A DNA stretch of 9,544 nt from Clostridia bacterium (GCA_014378955.1 JACMMQ010000196.1:1-9544), one strand, 5' to 3'. Counted from the stretch's first letter, positions 1 through 7,828 are shown. Program-made: numbers and translations. The notes: a model not told the origin generated them from the sequence alone.

Positions 1-1
1 A

Positions 2-1036
2 TTATTCGGTGTCATAATGACCTTTATGCTCCCTTACCACGATTTTCGAGGTGATATATGTGACAATTGCAATGCACAAAATGCCAACAACTGCTGAAAC
101 GATATAGCCTACGGATGAATGCAGAAAACTACCCTCTAAATAAGGGATTGCGTAATCAGGCATCCATGCCTGCCAGATTGCTGACGCTTTTTCAAACCCC
201 TTTGGGATAAAGCCAATTTTTTCCTTCAGCTCATCTCCGCCCCATTCGCCCCACGCTGTACCAGTGGCAATTAACCCTATTGGCGTTAAAATAACCATTG
301 TGAGAATACCAAACAAAGGCGTTCTGTATTTCGCAAAAAAGGTTTGTTTTGTTTGCCTATTCGCCGTGCGATTGTTTAGTAAATGTGGTGCAAGCCTTGC
401 GATATAAGTAATTGCAGCCATCGTTACGATACCCTCAATAGGTCCTGCAAATATTGTGTGTTCAAAAACCATTGTGGGCACAGAAACGGACAATGGATAA
501 TACCCATATAACGGATTGCCGTCTATGCCTTTGAACAGCAAGGGCTGTACGCCAAACTCAACAGCCGTCAATAAAGCCGCAATGTTGATGCCAAAATAAC
601 TGCCTGCAAATATCCCAATCATGCCTCTTTTTGATGTCAATGCTGACTTCCCAGCAATAAGCTTATAGACATAATATCCCACAAAAGGCATTGCCACTGC
701 CATATTGAAGCAGTTCGCCCCGATTGCAAGAATACCGCCATCGCCAAAAACAAACGCTTGAATGACCAGTGCAATCGATACTGCGATACACGCCGCCCAC
801 GGTCCAAGCAAAATCGCTATAAAAACCGCCCCCACTGCATGCACTGAGCTTTGACCCACAGGCACGTTAAACATCATGATAACAAACGAAAAAGCCGCAC
901 AAAGTGCCAAAAGAGGCATTTGCTTTTGCTTGAATGCCGCTTTAATTCTTTTTAATGCCAGCCCCCAAAGCGGAATCATTCCAACGATTGCTGGAATGGT
1001 TGTTTGCGGACTTAGGTAGCCATCTGGAATGTGCAT
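2..1036 (-). CDS. cbiM: CbiM-type cobalt/nickel ECF transporter substrate-binding membrane protein with C-terminal extension
   Basis: Complete 344-residue integral membrane protein; the TAA stop occupies positions 2-4. It begins MHIPDGYLSP, the hallmark N-terminus of the CbiM/NikM family. In that family the N-terminal amine, His2 and an inner histidine bind Co2+ or Ni2+; the inner histidine here is probably His66 in QSSVHAVGA. Several hydrophobic segments span residues 12-30, 40-60, 64-128, 138-160 and 185-215. A charged linker (about 222-237) leads to a C-terminal part with TPIGLIATGTAWGEWG at 251-266 and a last membrane helix near 308-332, resembling the PDGLE/CbiN-like extension of fused CbiM proteins. 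It would work with CbiQ and the ATPase CbiO, which would lie beyond the window if linked. The start is set by AAGGAG (1048-1053) inside the last alaS codons, 11 bases before ATG. Metal specificity (Co or Ni) cannot be decided from sequence. Family call is firm. Confidence 0.93.
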   Translation of the reverse strand: MHIPDGYLSPQTTIPAIVGMIPLWGLALKRIKAAFKQKQMPLLALCAAFSFVIMMFNVPVGQSSVHAVGAVFIAILLGPWAACIAVSIALVIQAFVFGDGGILAIGANCFNMAVAMPFVGYYVYKLIAGKSALTSKRGMIGIFAGSYFGINIAALLTAVEFGVQPLLFKGIDGNPLYGYYPLSVSVPTMVFEHTIFAGPIEGIVTMAAITYIARLAPHLLNNRTANRQTKQTFFAKYRTPLFGILTMVILTPIGLIATGTAWGEWGGDELKEKIGFIPKGFEKASAIWQAWMPDYAIPYLEGSFLHSSVGYIVSAVVGILCIAIVTYITSKIVVREHKGHYDTE

Positions 1037-1041
1037 ATATG

Positions 1042-3687
1042 CTAATTCTCCTTCAATAACCCTAATACAAGACCGTCCACCAAAGCCAAAGCCTCGTCTA
1101 CCTTTTCTGGCAGCTTACCGCCTGCCTGTGCAATGTCAGGGCGACCGCCACCGCCACCACCTGCAACCTTTGCGACCTCTTTGATGATATTGCCTGCGTG
1201 CATGCCCTTTGCCACTGCATCCTTTGAAGCCATGACCGTGAAGTTGATTTTGCCCTCTGTCACCGCCGCTAACACCACAACGCCACAGGTTAATTTATCT
1301 CGGAGCATATCGCCCATTTGGCGTAAGCCGTCCGCATCCATGCCATCTATGCGTGCGGTAACCACTTGTATATCGCCTACATGTTTTGCCGTGTTCACGA
1401 TATCGTCAAGCATGGATTTCGCCATTTTTGCCTTGCTATCATTTAATTCCTTTTGTAGGTCTCGCACCTCTTGTACCACTTGCTCTGCCCTACGTGGCAA
1501 TTCATTTGGCGTTGTTTTGAGTGCTTGCGCCGCTTCTTCTAAAAGGCTCGTTTTTTCATATAAATAGTTGATGACGCCAAGCCCAGTCACCGCTTCCACA
1601 CGTCGAACGCCTGCCGCTACACCACTATCGGACAATATCTTTACCAAGCCAATGGCACTGGTGTTTTGCACATGGCAACCACCGCACAATTCAATCGAAT
1701 AGTCACCCATTTTTACCACACGCACCGTTTTACCGTATTTCTCGCCAAATAATGCCATAGCGCCTATTTTCTTTGCATCATCAATAGGCATTTCGTTGAT
1801 GTCTACTTGCAAGCCTTGTAAGATCATGCGGTTAACCGCTGTTTCTGCTGCTAATAATTCTTCCTTGGTCACAGCGGTGAAGTGGTTAAAGTCAAAGCGC
1901 AAACGCTCTGCATTGACATACGACCCTGCCTGTGCCACATGACTGCCTAATATTTCCTTGAGTGCCTTTTGCAATAAATGCGTTGCACTGTGATTGCGTG
2001 CGATGGCATTACGGTTTTCATTGTCAAGGGTAGCCGTGACCTGATCCCCCACTTGTAAAAAACCTTTTGTCACAAGCCCGATGTGTAAAAATTTGCCATC
2101 ATTTAATTTTTTCGTATCGGTAATTTGCACGGTGCAATTATTGGTTGTAATCGTGCCAATATCGCCCACCTGACCGCCACTTTCGCCATAAAATACCGTT
2201 TGGTCAAGGATAACAGTCACCTGTTCGTCCGTTTGCACCGCTTGCACGATTTCGTCCTCTTTGACCAGTGCCAATACCTGTGCTTCACATGCGTTTTGAC
2301 CGTATCCGATGAAGCTGGTCTTTATGCCCTTGTCTAATTGAGAGAAAATATTATCGTCCCAGCCTGCATGATTGCCCTGTGCTCTTGCTTGTCTTGCACG
2401 TGTGCGTTGTGCATCCATCTCGTCCGAGAAGCCCTGTTCATCTGCGGTAAAGTCTTGCTCCACCAATATTTCAAGTGTCAAATCAATCGGGAAGCCATAG
2501 GTGTCATACAGCTTGAATGCCTTGTCTCCGCTCAATTGTGCGACCTTTTGCTCTTTCATTTCAACTATATATTGATTGAGAATGGCAAGCCCTGCATCGA
2601 TTGTTTCGTCAAAGCGCTGCTCCTCATTCGCAATCACCTTTTGGATGAAGTCTTGCTTTTCCTTCAAATCAGGATATGCCTCTTTTGATTCCTCTATGAC
2701 AGTGAGCGCTACTTCATTTAAGAATGGTTTTTGAATGCCCAATAATTTTCCGTGACGTGCCGCACGTCTTAACAAACGGCGCAAAACATACCCTCTGCCC
2801 TCGTTGGATGGCAAAATGCCGTCTGACACCATCATCGTGGTGCTACGCACATGGTCAGTGATTACACGCAATGATACATCTGTCTTTGCATCGGTTTTGT
2901 ATTGTACGCCTGCAATTTTTGTGATGTGCGACATGATATTTGTAACGGTGTCTACCTCAAATAAATTGCCCACGCCCTGCATAATCGCCGCCAAACGCTC
3001 AAGTCCCATACCCGTGTCAATGTTTGGTTTTGGCAAGCGGTTGTAGTTGCCTGCTTCATCTTTATCAAACTGCGTGAACACCAAGTTCCAAAATTCTACA
3101 AAGCGGTCACAATCACAGCCAACCGCACAATCGGGTGAACCACAGCCATTTTCATCGCCACGGTCAAAATATATTTCAGAGCAAGGGCCACAAGGGCCTG
3201 TGCCGATTTCCCAAAAATTATCTGCCTTGCCCAAACGCACGATGTGATCAGCGCTCACGCCCACTTGTTTTGTCCATATGTCAAACGCTTCGTCATCGTC
3301 CTCATAGATACTGACCCACAGCTTGTCGATTGGCATTTCCATGGTTTTGGTGATGAATTCCCACGCCCAAGCAGTCGCTTCTACCTTAAAATAGTCGCCG
3401 AACGAGAAGTTGCCTAGCATTTCAAAAAATGTACCGTGTCTTGCGGTTTTGCCCACTCTTTCAATGTCCGGGGTGCGAATGCACTTTTGACAGGTGGTCA
3501 CACGCTTGCTCGGTGGCACCTCCTTGCCTGTGAAATACGGCTTGAGCGGTGCCATGCCTGCATTGATCAGCAAAAGGCTAGCATCTCCCTGCGGTACTAA
3601 CGGAAAGCTCGGCAATCGCAAATGTCCCTTGCCCTCAAAAAACGCTAAATATTTTTCCCTAATTTCATTCAGACCTAATTTTTTCAT
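1042..3687 (-). CDS. alaS: Alanyl-tRNA synthetase
   Basis: Cytoplasmic class II synthetase that charges tRNA-Ala and clears mischarged Ser/Gly. The 881 residues match the usual bacterial length of about 875. The catalytic domain (about 1-240) shows RHGTFFEMLGNFSFGDYF at 83-100, GTGPCGPCSEIYFD at 162-175 and NIDTGMGLERL at 222-232. A cysteine-rich insert (Cys182, 187, 191, 193) is of a kind I recall from clostridial AlaRS. The tRNA-recognition region includes RRLLRRAARHGKLLG at 303-317. The editing domain carries the zinc/catalytic set His566, His570 (HSATH) and Cys668, His672 (CGGCH). The C-Ala domain ends with the glycine run AGGGGGGRPDIAQAGG at 842-857. The start has AAGGAG (3696-3701) 8 bases upstream. 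It is transcribed from its own T-box-controlled promoter with an exceptionally long leader, and cbiM follows after 5 bases. No defect seen. Confidence 0.98.
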   Translation of the reverse strand: MKKLGLNEIREKYLAFFEGKGHLRLPSFPLVPQGDASLLLINAGMAPLKPYFTGKEVPPSKRVTTCQKCIRTPDIERVGKTARHGTFFEMLGNFSFGDYFKVEATAWAWEFITKTMEMPIDKLWVSIYEDDDEAFDIWTKQVGVSADHIVRLGKADNFWEIGTGPCGPCSEIYFDRGDENGCGSPDCAVGCDCDRFVEFWNLVFTQFDKDEAGNYNRLPKPNIDTGMGLERLAAIMQGVGNLFEVDTVTNIMSHITKIAGVQYKTDAKTDVSLRVITDHVRSTTMMVSDGILPSNEGRGYVLRRLLRRAARHGKLLGIQKPFLNEVALTVIEESKEAYPDLKEKQDFIQKVIANEEQRFDETIDAGLAILNQYIVEMKEQKVAQLSGDKAFKLYDTYGFPIDLTLEILVEQDFTADEQGFSDEMDAQRTRARQARAQGNHAGWDDNIFSQLDKGIKTSFIGYGQNACEAQVLALVKEDEIVQAVQTDEQVTVILDQTVFYGESGGQVGDIGTITTNNCTVQITDTKKLNDGKFLHIGLVTKGFLQVGDQVTATLDNENRNAIARNHSATHLLQKALKEILGSHVAQAGSYVNAERLRFDFNHFTAVTKEELLAAETAVNRMILQGLQVDINEMPIDDAKKIGAMALFGEKYGKTVRVVKMGDYSIELCGGCHVQNTSAIGLVKILSDSGVAAGVRRVEAVTGLGVINYLYEKTSLLEEAAQALKTTPNELPRRAEQVVQEVRDLQKELNDSKAKMAKSMLDDIVNTAKHVGDIQVVTARIDGMDADGLRQMGDMLRDKLTCGVVVLAAVTEGKINFTVMASKDAVAKGMHAGNIIKEVAKVAGGGGGGRPDIAQAGGKLPEKVDEALALVDGLVLGLLKEN

Positions 3688-3724
3688 GTGTATAACTCCT
3701 TATAATCGTAATAGGTAGAGCACG

Positions 3725-3939
3725 GTGGGCGCTGCCCACACCCGCCCCTTTTTGAAAAAAGGGGACAAAAACTTTAGTAAGGGGTTTTAAAATAAAGTTT
3801 TTGTCAATTTTTTTCAAAAAATTGCGGGTTCAAAGGGTGGAACCCTTTGGTGTCGTCCGCAGACGGCGAAATCCAAACACTCAAAGAGTATTTTTCTTTG
3901 TTACTTTCTTTTTGCGATAGAAAAAGAAAGTAAGGTTTT
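3725..3939 (+). repeat. Composite hairpin repeat, copy A, inside the alaS leader
   Basis: Intergenic repeat of about 215 bases, one of two near-full copies in the window, and in the same plus-strand orientation as the others (so antisense to alaS). It contains successive hairpins: GTGGGC/GCCCAC (3725-3739); CCCCTTTTT/AAAAAGGGG (3745-3764); a 13-bp inverted pair 3764-3776 with 3793-3805; AATTTTTT/AAAAAATT (3806-3823); CAAAGGGT/ACCCTTTG around loop GGA (3831-3849); GTCGTC/GACGGC around loop CGCA (3852-3867); ACTC/GAGT near 3880-3890; and a 13-bp stem TTACTTTCTTTTT/AAAAAGAAAGTAA around a 7-base loop (3901-3933). The first 52 bases match copy B at 51 positions and the last 91 at 88. No open reading frame, terminal inverted repeat or target duplication was seen, so it resembles REP/BIME-type repeats more than a transposon. 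Its name and function are unknown to me. Confidence 0.9.
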
Positions 3940-3954
3940 ATTTGATTTTTATAC

Positions 3955-3986
3955 AAAAAACTCGCCCCTTGTAAAAAAGGGGCGAG
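3955..3986 (-). terminator. T-box intrinsic terminator of alaS leader
   Basis: Perfect 10-bp stem CTCGCCCCTT (3986-3977) with AAGGGGCGAG (3970-3961), loop TTTTAC, followed on the minus strand by six T residues (3960-3955). Its 5' arm lies just after the T-box motif, giving the mutually exclusive antiterminator/terminator arrangement typical of transcriptional T-boxes. Confidence 0.93.
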
Positions 3987-4191
3987 ATCACTCGCGGTAC
4001 CACCCTCATTGATAGCAAAATTGCTATCGTCTTGAGCCGCCGATAACGAGGCGAGGCGCTGAACTTTCTTTCAGAGCGTATAGGAACACCTATAACGAGA
4101 GTAGCTTCATACCGCACGTGCAAGGAATTTTTCAGCCTAGAATTCCCTCTCTAATTGCCGTTTACGCATTACTTTTCTCTCTTCGCTTTGT
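3955..4191 (-). promoter_or_regulatory. T-box riboswitch of alaS, alanine-specific
   Basis: Minus-strand leader RNA that senses uncharged tRNA-Ala. The base of Stem I pairs GAGAG (4181-4177) with CTCTC (4101-4097). An AGTA motif lies at 4173-4170, as expected for the k-turn/loop E region. The specifier loop reads GAA-GCT-A, placing the Ala codon GCT at 4105-4103. A stem III hairpin GATAGCA/TGCTATC spans 4028-4011. The conserved T-box AGGGTGGTACCGCG lies at 4006-3993. Its variable base, T3999 in TGGT, would pair with an A discriminator, which tRNA-Ala has. The antiterminator competes with the terminator at 3986-3955. When uncharged tRNA-Ala binds, transcription proceeds to alaS and cbiM. The specifier and the gene downstream agree, so assignment is secure; exact helix ends were folded by eye. 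Confidence 0.95.
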
Positions 4192-4198
4192 CATTTAT

Positions 4199-4226
4199 AT
4201 TATATGAAAAAATCGTGAAATGTCAA
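4199..4226 (-). promoter_or_regulatory. Sigma-A-type promoter of alaS operon
   Basis: On the minus strand a perfect -35 TTGACA (4226-4221) and a perfect -10 TATAAT (4204-4199) are separated by 16 bases. Initiation would fall near 4191-4193, immediately before Stem I of the T-box. The -35 starts only 3 bases after the ruvB stop codon, leaving no room for a ruvB terminator, so some read-through from the ruv genes into the T-box leader is likely. Confidence 0.9.
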
Positions 4227-4229
4227 GCG

Positions 4230-5234
4230 TTATTTGATTAACATAGGTACACCAAAATGTTCATATGCCAATGCGGTGACAATTCTCCCACGAGGGGTGC
4301 GTTGTATAAAGCCTAATTGCAACAAATATGGCTCATACACGTCCTCAATGGTTGTTGTTTCTTCCCCGATAGATGCGGAAAGTGTATCCAACCCCACAGG
4401 GCCTCCTGCAAATTTTTGTATCATTGCTAAAATCATACGGCGATCCACCATATCTAAGCCGATGTGGTCGACCTCTAATTGCTTGAGTGCATAGTCCGCA
4501 ATCGCCTTGGATATAGTGCCGTCCCCCTTGACCTCTGCGAAATCACGCACACGCTTGAGCAAGCGGTTGGCAATTCTCGGGGTTCCCCGTGAACGACGTG
4601 CGATTTCTGATGCGCCTTCGGCATCAATGTCAATGCCCAAAATGCCTGCTGAACGAACGACAATGCGTGCTAATTCCTCATTGGTGTACAGGTCTAATCG
4701 ACTAATTACCCCAAAACGGTCACGCAGAGGTGCCGTCAAGTTGCCTGCTCTTGTCGTCGCTCCAATGAGCGTAAACTTTGGCAAATCCAAGCGAATGGAG
4801 CGTGCGCTTGGCCCTTTGCCGATGATAATATCCAGTGCGTAGTCCTCCATCGCAGGGTACAGTATTTCCTCCACCGTTCGATTTAAACGGTGAATTTCAT
4901 CAATGAATAAAATATCATGCTGTCCTAGGTTGGTCAATATCGCCGCCAAATCCCCTGCCTTTTCAATCGCAGGCCCTGACGTGATGCGAATGGCAACGCC
5001 CATTTCATTGGCGATAATGGTAGACAACGTGGTTTTACCCAAGCCTGGTGGCCCATATAAAAGCACATGGTCGAGTGGCTCACGCCGATTGCGTGCGGCT
5101 TCTATAAATATTTTCAGATTTTCTTTAACCTTTTTTTGACCGATATATTCATCCATTGATTTTGGGCGCAAGCCTGTTTCAATGTCTAAATCATCCATTG
5201 TATAGTTATTGGTGATAATGCGATTTTCTTCCAT
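4230..5234 (-). CDS. ruvB: Holliday junction branch migration helicase RuvB
   Basis: AAA+ ATPase motor that, as hexameric rings with RuvA, drives branch migration at Holliday junctions. The 334 residues match the usual length. Visible motifs are Walker A GPPGLGKT (61-68), Walker B LFIDE (109-113), sensor 1 GATTR (158-162) and the arginine-finger segment RDRFG (171-175). The C-terminal winged-helix part includes [16 protein letters not shown] near 313-328. The start has AAGGGG (5243-5248) 8 bases upstream; the bases before the ATG, TTATACACATG, are identical to those before alaS. It follows ruvA after 18 bases and is the last gene of the ruv operon before the alaS promoter. No odd residues were seen in the motifs. 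Confidence 0.98.
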   Translation of the reverse strand: MEENRIITNNYTMDDLDIETGLRPKSMDEYIGQKKVKENLKIFIEAARNRREPLDHVLLYGPPGLGKTTLSTIIANEMGVAIRITSGPAIEKAGDLAAILTNLGQHDILFIDEIHRLNRTVEEILYPAMEDYALDIIIGKGPSARSIRLDLPKFTLIGATTRAGNLTAPLRDRFGVISRLDLYTNEELARIVVRSAGILGIDIDAEGASEIARRSRGTPRIANRLLKRVRDFAEVKGDGTISKAIADYALKQLEVDHIGLDMVDRRMILAMIQKFAGGPVGLDTLSASIGEETTTIEDVYEPYLLQLGFIQRTPRGRIVTALAYEHFGVPMLIK

Positions 5235-5252
5235 GTGTATAACCCCTTACAA

Positions 5253-5843
5253 TTACATCATTTTTTTCAATGCCATCTTGATAATGTCCTCAATTGTTTT
5301 TGCACTATCCCCCACGGCACTTACCGCCTTCATCGCTTCTGGGTATGTATAGCCCAATGAAATCAAAGCCGTTACTGCTTCGGATGCTTCATTGTCTGGC
5401 ACCCTTTGAACGTCCTCCATAGACAAGCCAGTAAGGTCTGCCACCTTCACCTTGTCCTTTAATTCTAATAAAATACGCTGTGCAAGCTTGGTGCCCACAC
5501 CTGCCGCTTGTGTAATGGATTTGACATCGCCCGTTGCAATGATAAACGGAAACTTTTGTGGTGTGATGACGGATAAAATATTCAAGGCGGCTTTGGGTCC
5601 AACCCCTGATACCGCTAAAAGCATTTCAAATATTGCTTGCTCGTCCTCATCAAAAAAGCCGTACAGCTCCATGGCATCCTCCTTGACCTTGAAGGTGGTG
5701 AAAAGCTTGAGCCCTTGATGCATGTGTGGTAGCTTTTCTCGTGTGTGAGCGGATACAGTCACCCGATAGCCTACGCCTGCCACTTCTATAATAATGCTTT
5801 GATCCTTCACTTGTTCTAAAGTACCTTTTAAATAGCCGTACAT
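5253..5843 (-). CDS. ruvA: Holliday junction-binding protein RuvA
   Basis: Tetrameric protein that holds the four-way junction and recruits RuvB. It has 196 residues from the start chosen here, normal for the family. The N-terminal OB-fold (about 1-62) starts MYGYLKGTLE and includes EVAGVGYRVTV. Two helix-hairpin-helix motifs follow, LLAVSGVGPKAALNIL (about 75-90) and AAGVGTKLAQRILLEL (about 113-128). The C-terminal RuvB-binding domain, about 150-196, comes after a flexible linker. Two ATG codons are adjacent (5846 and 5843). GAGGTG lies only 2 bases before the first and 5 before the second, and the second gives the canonical M-Y-x-Y-L-K-G start, so 5843 is preferred; the difference is one residue. 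The gene sits 43 bases after ruvC and 18 before ruvB. Confidence 0.97.
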   Translation of the reverse strand: MYGYLKGTLEQVKDQSIIIEVAGVGYRVTVSAHTREKLPHMHQGLKLFTTFKVKEDAMELYGFFDEDEQAIFEMLLAVSGVGPKAALNILSVITPQKFPFIIATGDVKSITQAAGVGTKLAQRILLELKDKVKVADLTGLSMEDVQRVPDNEASEAVTALISLGYTYPEAMKAVSAVGDSAKTIEDIIKMALKKMM

Positions 5844-5886
5844 CATTTCACCTCGTTATGCATAAATATACATAATATCTGATATT

Positions 5887-6387
5887 TTATACCTTACCTA
5901 TTCCCAAATAGTCATTCATTTTTGCAGAATGCGCATGGCATAACGCCACTGCTAAGGCATCCGCAACGTCGTCTGGCTTGGGGATTTCCTGCAAATTTAA
6001 GAGCATTTTCACCATTTGCTGTACTTGTGCCTTTTCCGCTCGTCCATATCCAACCACTGCTTGCTTGACCTGAAGGGGTGTATATTCATAAAGTGCAACC
6101 CCTGCATTGACAGCGGCTAGTAGCATTACGCCACGTGCTTGTGCAACCGCAAAGGCGGTGGTGGTATTGGTGTTGAAAAACAGCTCTTCTATTGCAACTG
6201 CAGTGGGTTTATACGTTTCGATAAGCTCGCAAATGCCTTGATAAATCGTGCTAATACGGCTTGGTAGCGAGGTTTTTGCAGGGGTTAAAATCGCTCCATA
6301 TGCAACAGGACTGTGTCGTTGCCCATTAGATGCGATTATGCCATATCCCACAATCGCAAGCCCAGGGTCTATGCCTAAAATTCTCAT
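5887..6387 (-). CDS. ruvC: Crossover junction endodeoxyribonuclease RuvC
   Basis: Dimeric metal-dependent resolvase that nicks Holliday junctions symmetrically; RNase H-like fold. At 166 residues it is of typical length. The acidic active-site residues are visible: Asp7 in [10 protein letters not shown], Glu67 in AVAIEELFF, and Asp140 and Asp143 in [15 protein letters not shown]. The QARGV segment at 83-87 is also family-typical. The start is supported by AAGGTGG (6398-6392) 4 bases upstream and by the fact that family members begin with this MRILGIDPG sequence. It is the first gene of ruvC-ruvA-ruvB and is transcribed divergently from argG across a 95-base region. No clear minus-strand promoter or LexA site could be picked out there. 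Confidence 0.97.
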   Translation of the reverse strand: MRILGIDPGLAIVGYGIIASNGQRHSPVAYGAILTPAKTSLPSRISTIYQGICELIETYKPTAVAIEELFFNTNTTTAFAVAQARGVMLLAAVNAGVALYEYTPLQVKQAVVGYGRAEKAQVQQMVKMLLNLQEIPKPDDVADALAVALCHAHSAKMNDYLGIGKV

Positions 6388-6421
6388 ATTTCCACCTTTT
6401 CCAAATTTCGGTTAAATAGGT

Positions 6422-6439
6422 ATTGCATTTTTATGCATG
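6422..6439. promoter_or_regulatory. Candidate ArgR operator (ARG box)
   Basis: Palindrome TGCAT-TTTT-ATGCA (6424-6437) fits the ARG box pattern TGNATWWWWATNCA, with both 5-base arms perfectly complementary. It overlaps the -35 element of the argG promoter, where a repressor would block RNA polymerase. The adjoining TGCAT-GAAC-ATGTA (6434-6447) shares one arm and could be a weaker second site. The site lies between ruvC and argG, but function in arginine control of argG is the natural reading. ArgR itself is not in the window. Confidence 0.7.
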
Positions 6440-6451
6440 AACATGTATAAT
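6423..6451 (+). promoter_or_regulatory. argG promoter
   Basis: Perfect -10 TATAAT (6446-6451), with TTGCAT (6423-6428; first three bases match consensus) exactly 17 bases upstream as a partial -35. Transcription would start near 6458, giving a leader of about 43 bases before the argG ATG. The -35 lies within the candidate ARG box, consistent with repression by arginine. Confidence 0.7.
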
Positions 6452-6485
6452 GTATGAAGAATAATTTATGTAAGTATATCATATG

Positions 6486-6491
6486 AGGAGG
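6486..6491 (+). promoter_or_regulatory. Ribosome binding site that sets the argG start
   Basis: AGGAGG lies 9 bases before the ATG at 6501. The reading frame can be extended to an ATG at 6483, but that codon directly abuts this Shine-Dalgarno sequence and would have it inside the coding region, so the 6501 start is the real one. Confidence 0.9.
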
Positions 6492-6500
6492 TTTTTGTAC

Positions 6501-7712
6501 ATGCGTAAAAAAGAAAAAGTTATCCTTGCCTATTCGGGGGGATTGGATACGTCCATCATTATTCCATGGCTCAAGGAAAACTATGATTATGAGGTGATTG
6601 CGTACGCCGCTGACGTTGGTCAAGGCGATGAGCTTGATCCATTGAAAGAAAAAGCCATCAACACTGGTGCAAGCAAAATCTACATTGAGGACTTGACCGA
6701 GGAATTTATCACCGATTTTATCTACCCTACCATGAAGGCTGGGGCAAAATATGAATCAAAATATTTATTAGGCACCTCGTTTGCACGTCCTTGTATCGCT
6801 AAAAAAATGGTTGAAATTGCTGAAAAAGAAGGCGCAGTGGCTATTTGTCACGGTGCAACTGGCAAGGGTAACGACCAGGTGCGTTTTGAATTGACTGTCA
6901 AGGCATTGGCGCCACACTTAAAAATCATTGCACCTTGGCGTATTTGGGATTTAAAATCACGTGAGGATGCGATTGATTATGCAAACGAGCGTAACATTCC
7001 AATTCCAGTGTCTAAAAAAGACAACTACAGCATGGATCGTAATATTTGGCATCTTAGCCACGAAGGGCAAGACCTAGAAGATCCTTGGAATGAGCCAATG
7101 TTTGATAAAATTTTGAAGCTCATGGTTTCTCCAGAAAAAGCACCTGATGTGCCAACGTATGTGGAAATTGCGTTTGAAAAGGGTATTCCTTTGTCTGTAA
7201 ATGGTGTAAAATATAATCCTGTGGAATTGTTGACCGAGCTTAACCGATTGGGCGGTGAAAATGGTATCGGTATTGACGATATTGTGGAAAATCGTTTAGT
7301 AGGGATGAAATCTCGTGGCGTATACGAAACACCAGGTGGCACGATCATGTACGCGGCACACCAAGAGCTTGAATATTTGACCCTGGATAGAATGACTCAA
7401 AAAACCAAGGCACAATTGGCAATCCAATTTGCTGAGCTTGTGTATGACGGCAACTGGTACACCCCATTGCGTGAAGCGTTGTCCGCATTTGTAGACAGCA
7501 CACAAGAAGTGGTGACAGGCACTGTGCGTATGAAGTTATACAAGGGCAACTGCATGGTAGCAGGTGCTAAATCACCTTATTCATTATATAATGAAGATAT
7601 GGCGACGTTTGGTCGTGACGAAGTTTATAACCAAAAGGATGCAGAAGGCTTTATCAACCTGTTTGGCTTGCCACTCAAGGTGCGTGCGTTGATGATGGAA
7701 AAGCATAAATAA
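6501..7712 (+). CDS. argG: Argininosuccinate synthase
   Basis: Joins citrulline and aspartate with ATP to give argininosuccinate, the penultimate step of arginine synthesis, in the cytoplasm. From the chosen ATG it has 403 residues, near the usual 400. The ATP-binding PP-loop reads AYSGGLDTS at 10-18. Substrate-binding segments follow: [12 protein letters not shown] at 91-102, [14 protein letters not shown] at 117-130, and [19 protein letters not shown] at 172-190, with EDPW close after. An AGGAGG site lies 9 bases upstream. It is transcribed from a promoter overlapped by a candidate ARG box and is followed by argH after 121 bases, a gap that holds a short repeat copy. The gene appears intact. 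Confidence 0.98.
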   Translation: MRKKEKVILAYSGGLDTSIIIPWLKENYDYEVIAYAADVGQGDELDPLKEKAINTGASKIYIEDLTEEFITDFIYPTMKAGAKYESKYLLGTSFARPCIAKKMVEIAEKEGAVAICHGATGKGNDQVRFELTVKALAPHLKIIAPWRIWDLKSREDAIDYANERNIPIPVSKKDNYSMDRNIWHLSHEGQDLEDPWNEPMFDKILKLMVSPEKAPDVPTYVEIAFEKGIPLSVNGVKYNPVELLTELNRLGGENGIGIDDIVENRLVGMKSRGVYETPGGTIMYAAHQELEYLTLDRMTQKTKAQLAIQFAELVYDGNWYTPLREALSAFVDSTQEVVTGTVRMKLYKGNCMVAGAKSPYSLYNEDMATFGRDEVYNQKDAEGFINLFGLPLKVRALMMEKHK

Positions 7713-7721
7713 TTAACATAT

Positions 7722-7794
7722 AACATCAAAGTTTTAATCAATTTTTTTCAAAAAATTGCGGGGTCAAGGGGTGGAACCCCTTGTCGTAAGGTTT
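7722..7794 (+). repeat. Composite hairpin repeat, copy C, internally deleted
   Basis: Short relative of the repeats at 3725-3939 and 9231-9464, lying between argG and argH in the same orientation. It keeps the AAAGTTTT segment, the identical 18-base AATTTTTTT-C-AAAAAATT palindrome (7740-7757), and the 8-bp hairpin CAAGGGGT/ACCCCTTG with loop GGA (7765-7783). It then jumps to the shared right end GTAAGGTTT (7786-7794). The left hairpins and about 75 bases of the right part are missing. One stem pair is G-C here where copy A has A-T, a compensatory change. There is no T-run after the hairpin, so it is unlikely to be a strong terminator. Confidence 0.85.
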
Positions 7795-7821
7795 ATATCG
7801 GTATCTTATAATATTATTAAA

Positions 7822-7828
7822 AAGGAAG
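7822..7828 (+). promoter_or_regulatory. Ribosome binding site that sets the argH start
   Basis: AAGGAAG ends 5 bases before ATG 7834. The open frame extends upstream to 7756, but those codons fall in the copy C repeat and have no family resemblance, so the start is 7834. Confidence 0.85.

Noticed and set aside
1133..3718. Several plus-strand open frames of 66-144 codons opposite alaS
   Set aside because: All are antisense shadows of a full-length, motif-complete alaS; none has a recognisable product or a convincing start signal.
3785..3807. TTGACA on the minus strand inside repeat copy A as a second alaS promoter
   Set aside because: No -10-like sequence stands 15-19 bases downstream (the place holds CCCCTT), and copies B and C do not keep the hexamer.
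3720..3945. Repeat copies as a MITE or insertion sequence
   Set aside because: No terminal inverted repeats at the copy boundaries, no target-site duplications, and no transposase coding sequence; the structure is a chain of internal hairpins instead.
3938..4123. Minus-strand open frame of 61 codons upstream of alaS
   Set aside because: It lies entirely within the T-box leader and its terminator, and its codons coincide with the specifier loop, T-box motif and terminator stem. No protein family resemblance or ribosome binding site was seen.
5874..5886. Palindrome AATATC-T-GATATT between ruvC and ruvA
   Set aside because: Short, AT-only arms apart from one C/G pair, ending at the ruvC stop codon; no T-run, no known operator match, and found in a compact operon gap.
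6438..6451. LexA/SOS box upstream of ruvC
   Set aside because: Only a half site, GAAC, is present; the expected GTTC arm is missing (GAACATGTATAA).
6447..6475. Minus-strand promoter for ruvC (CTTACA ... CATTAT)
   Set aside because: Both hexamers match consensus at only four positions and overlap the argG promoter in an AT-rich stretch where such matches arise easily; not strong enough to annotate.
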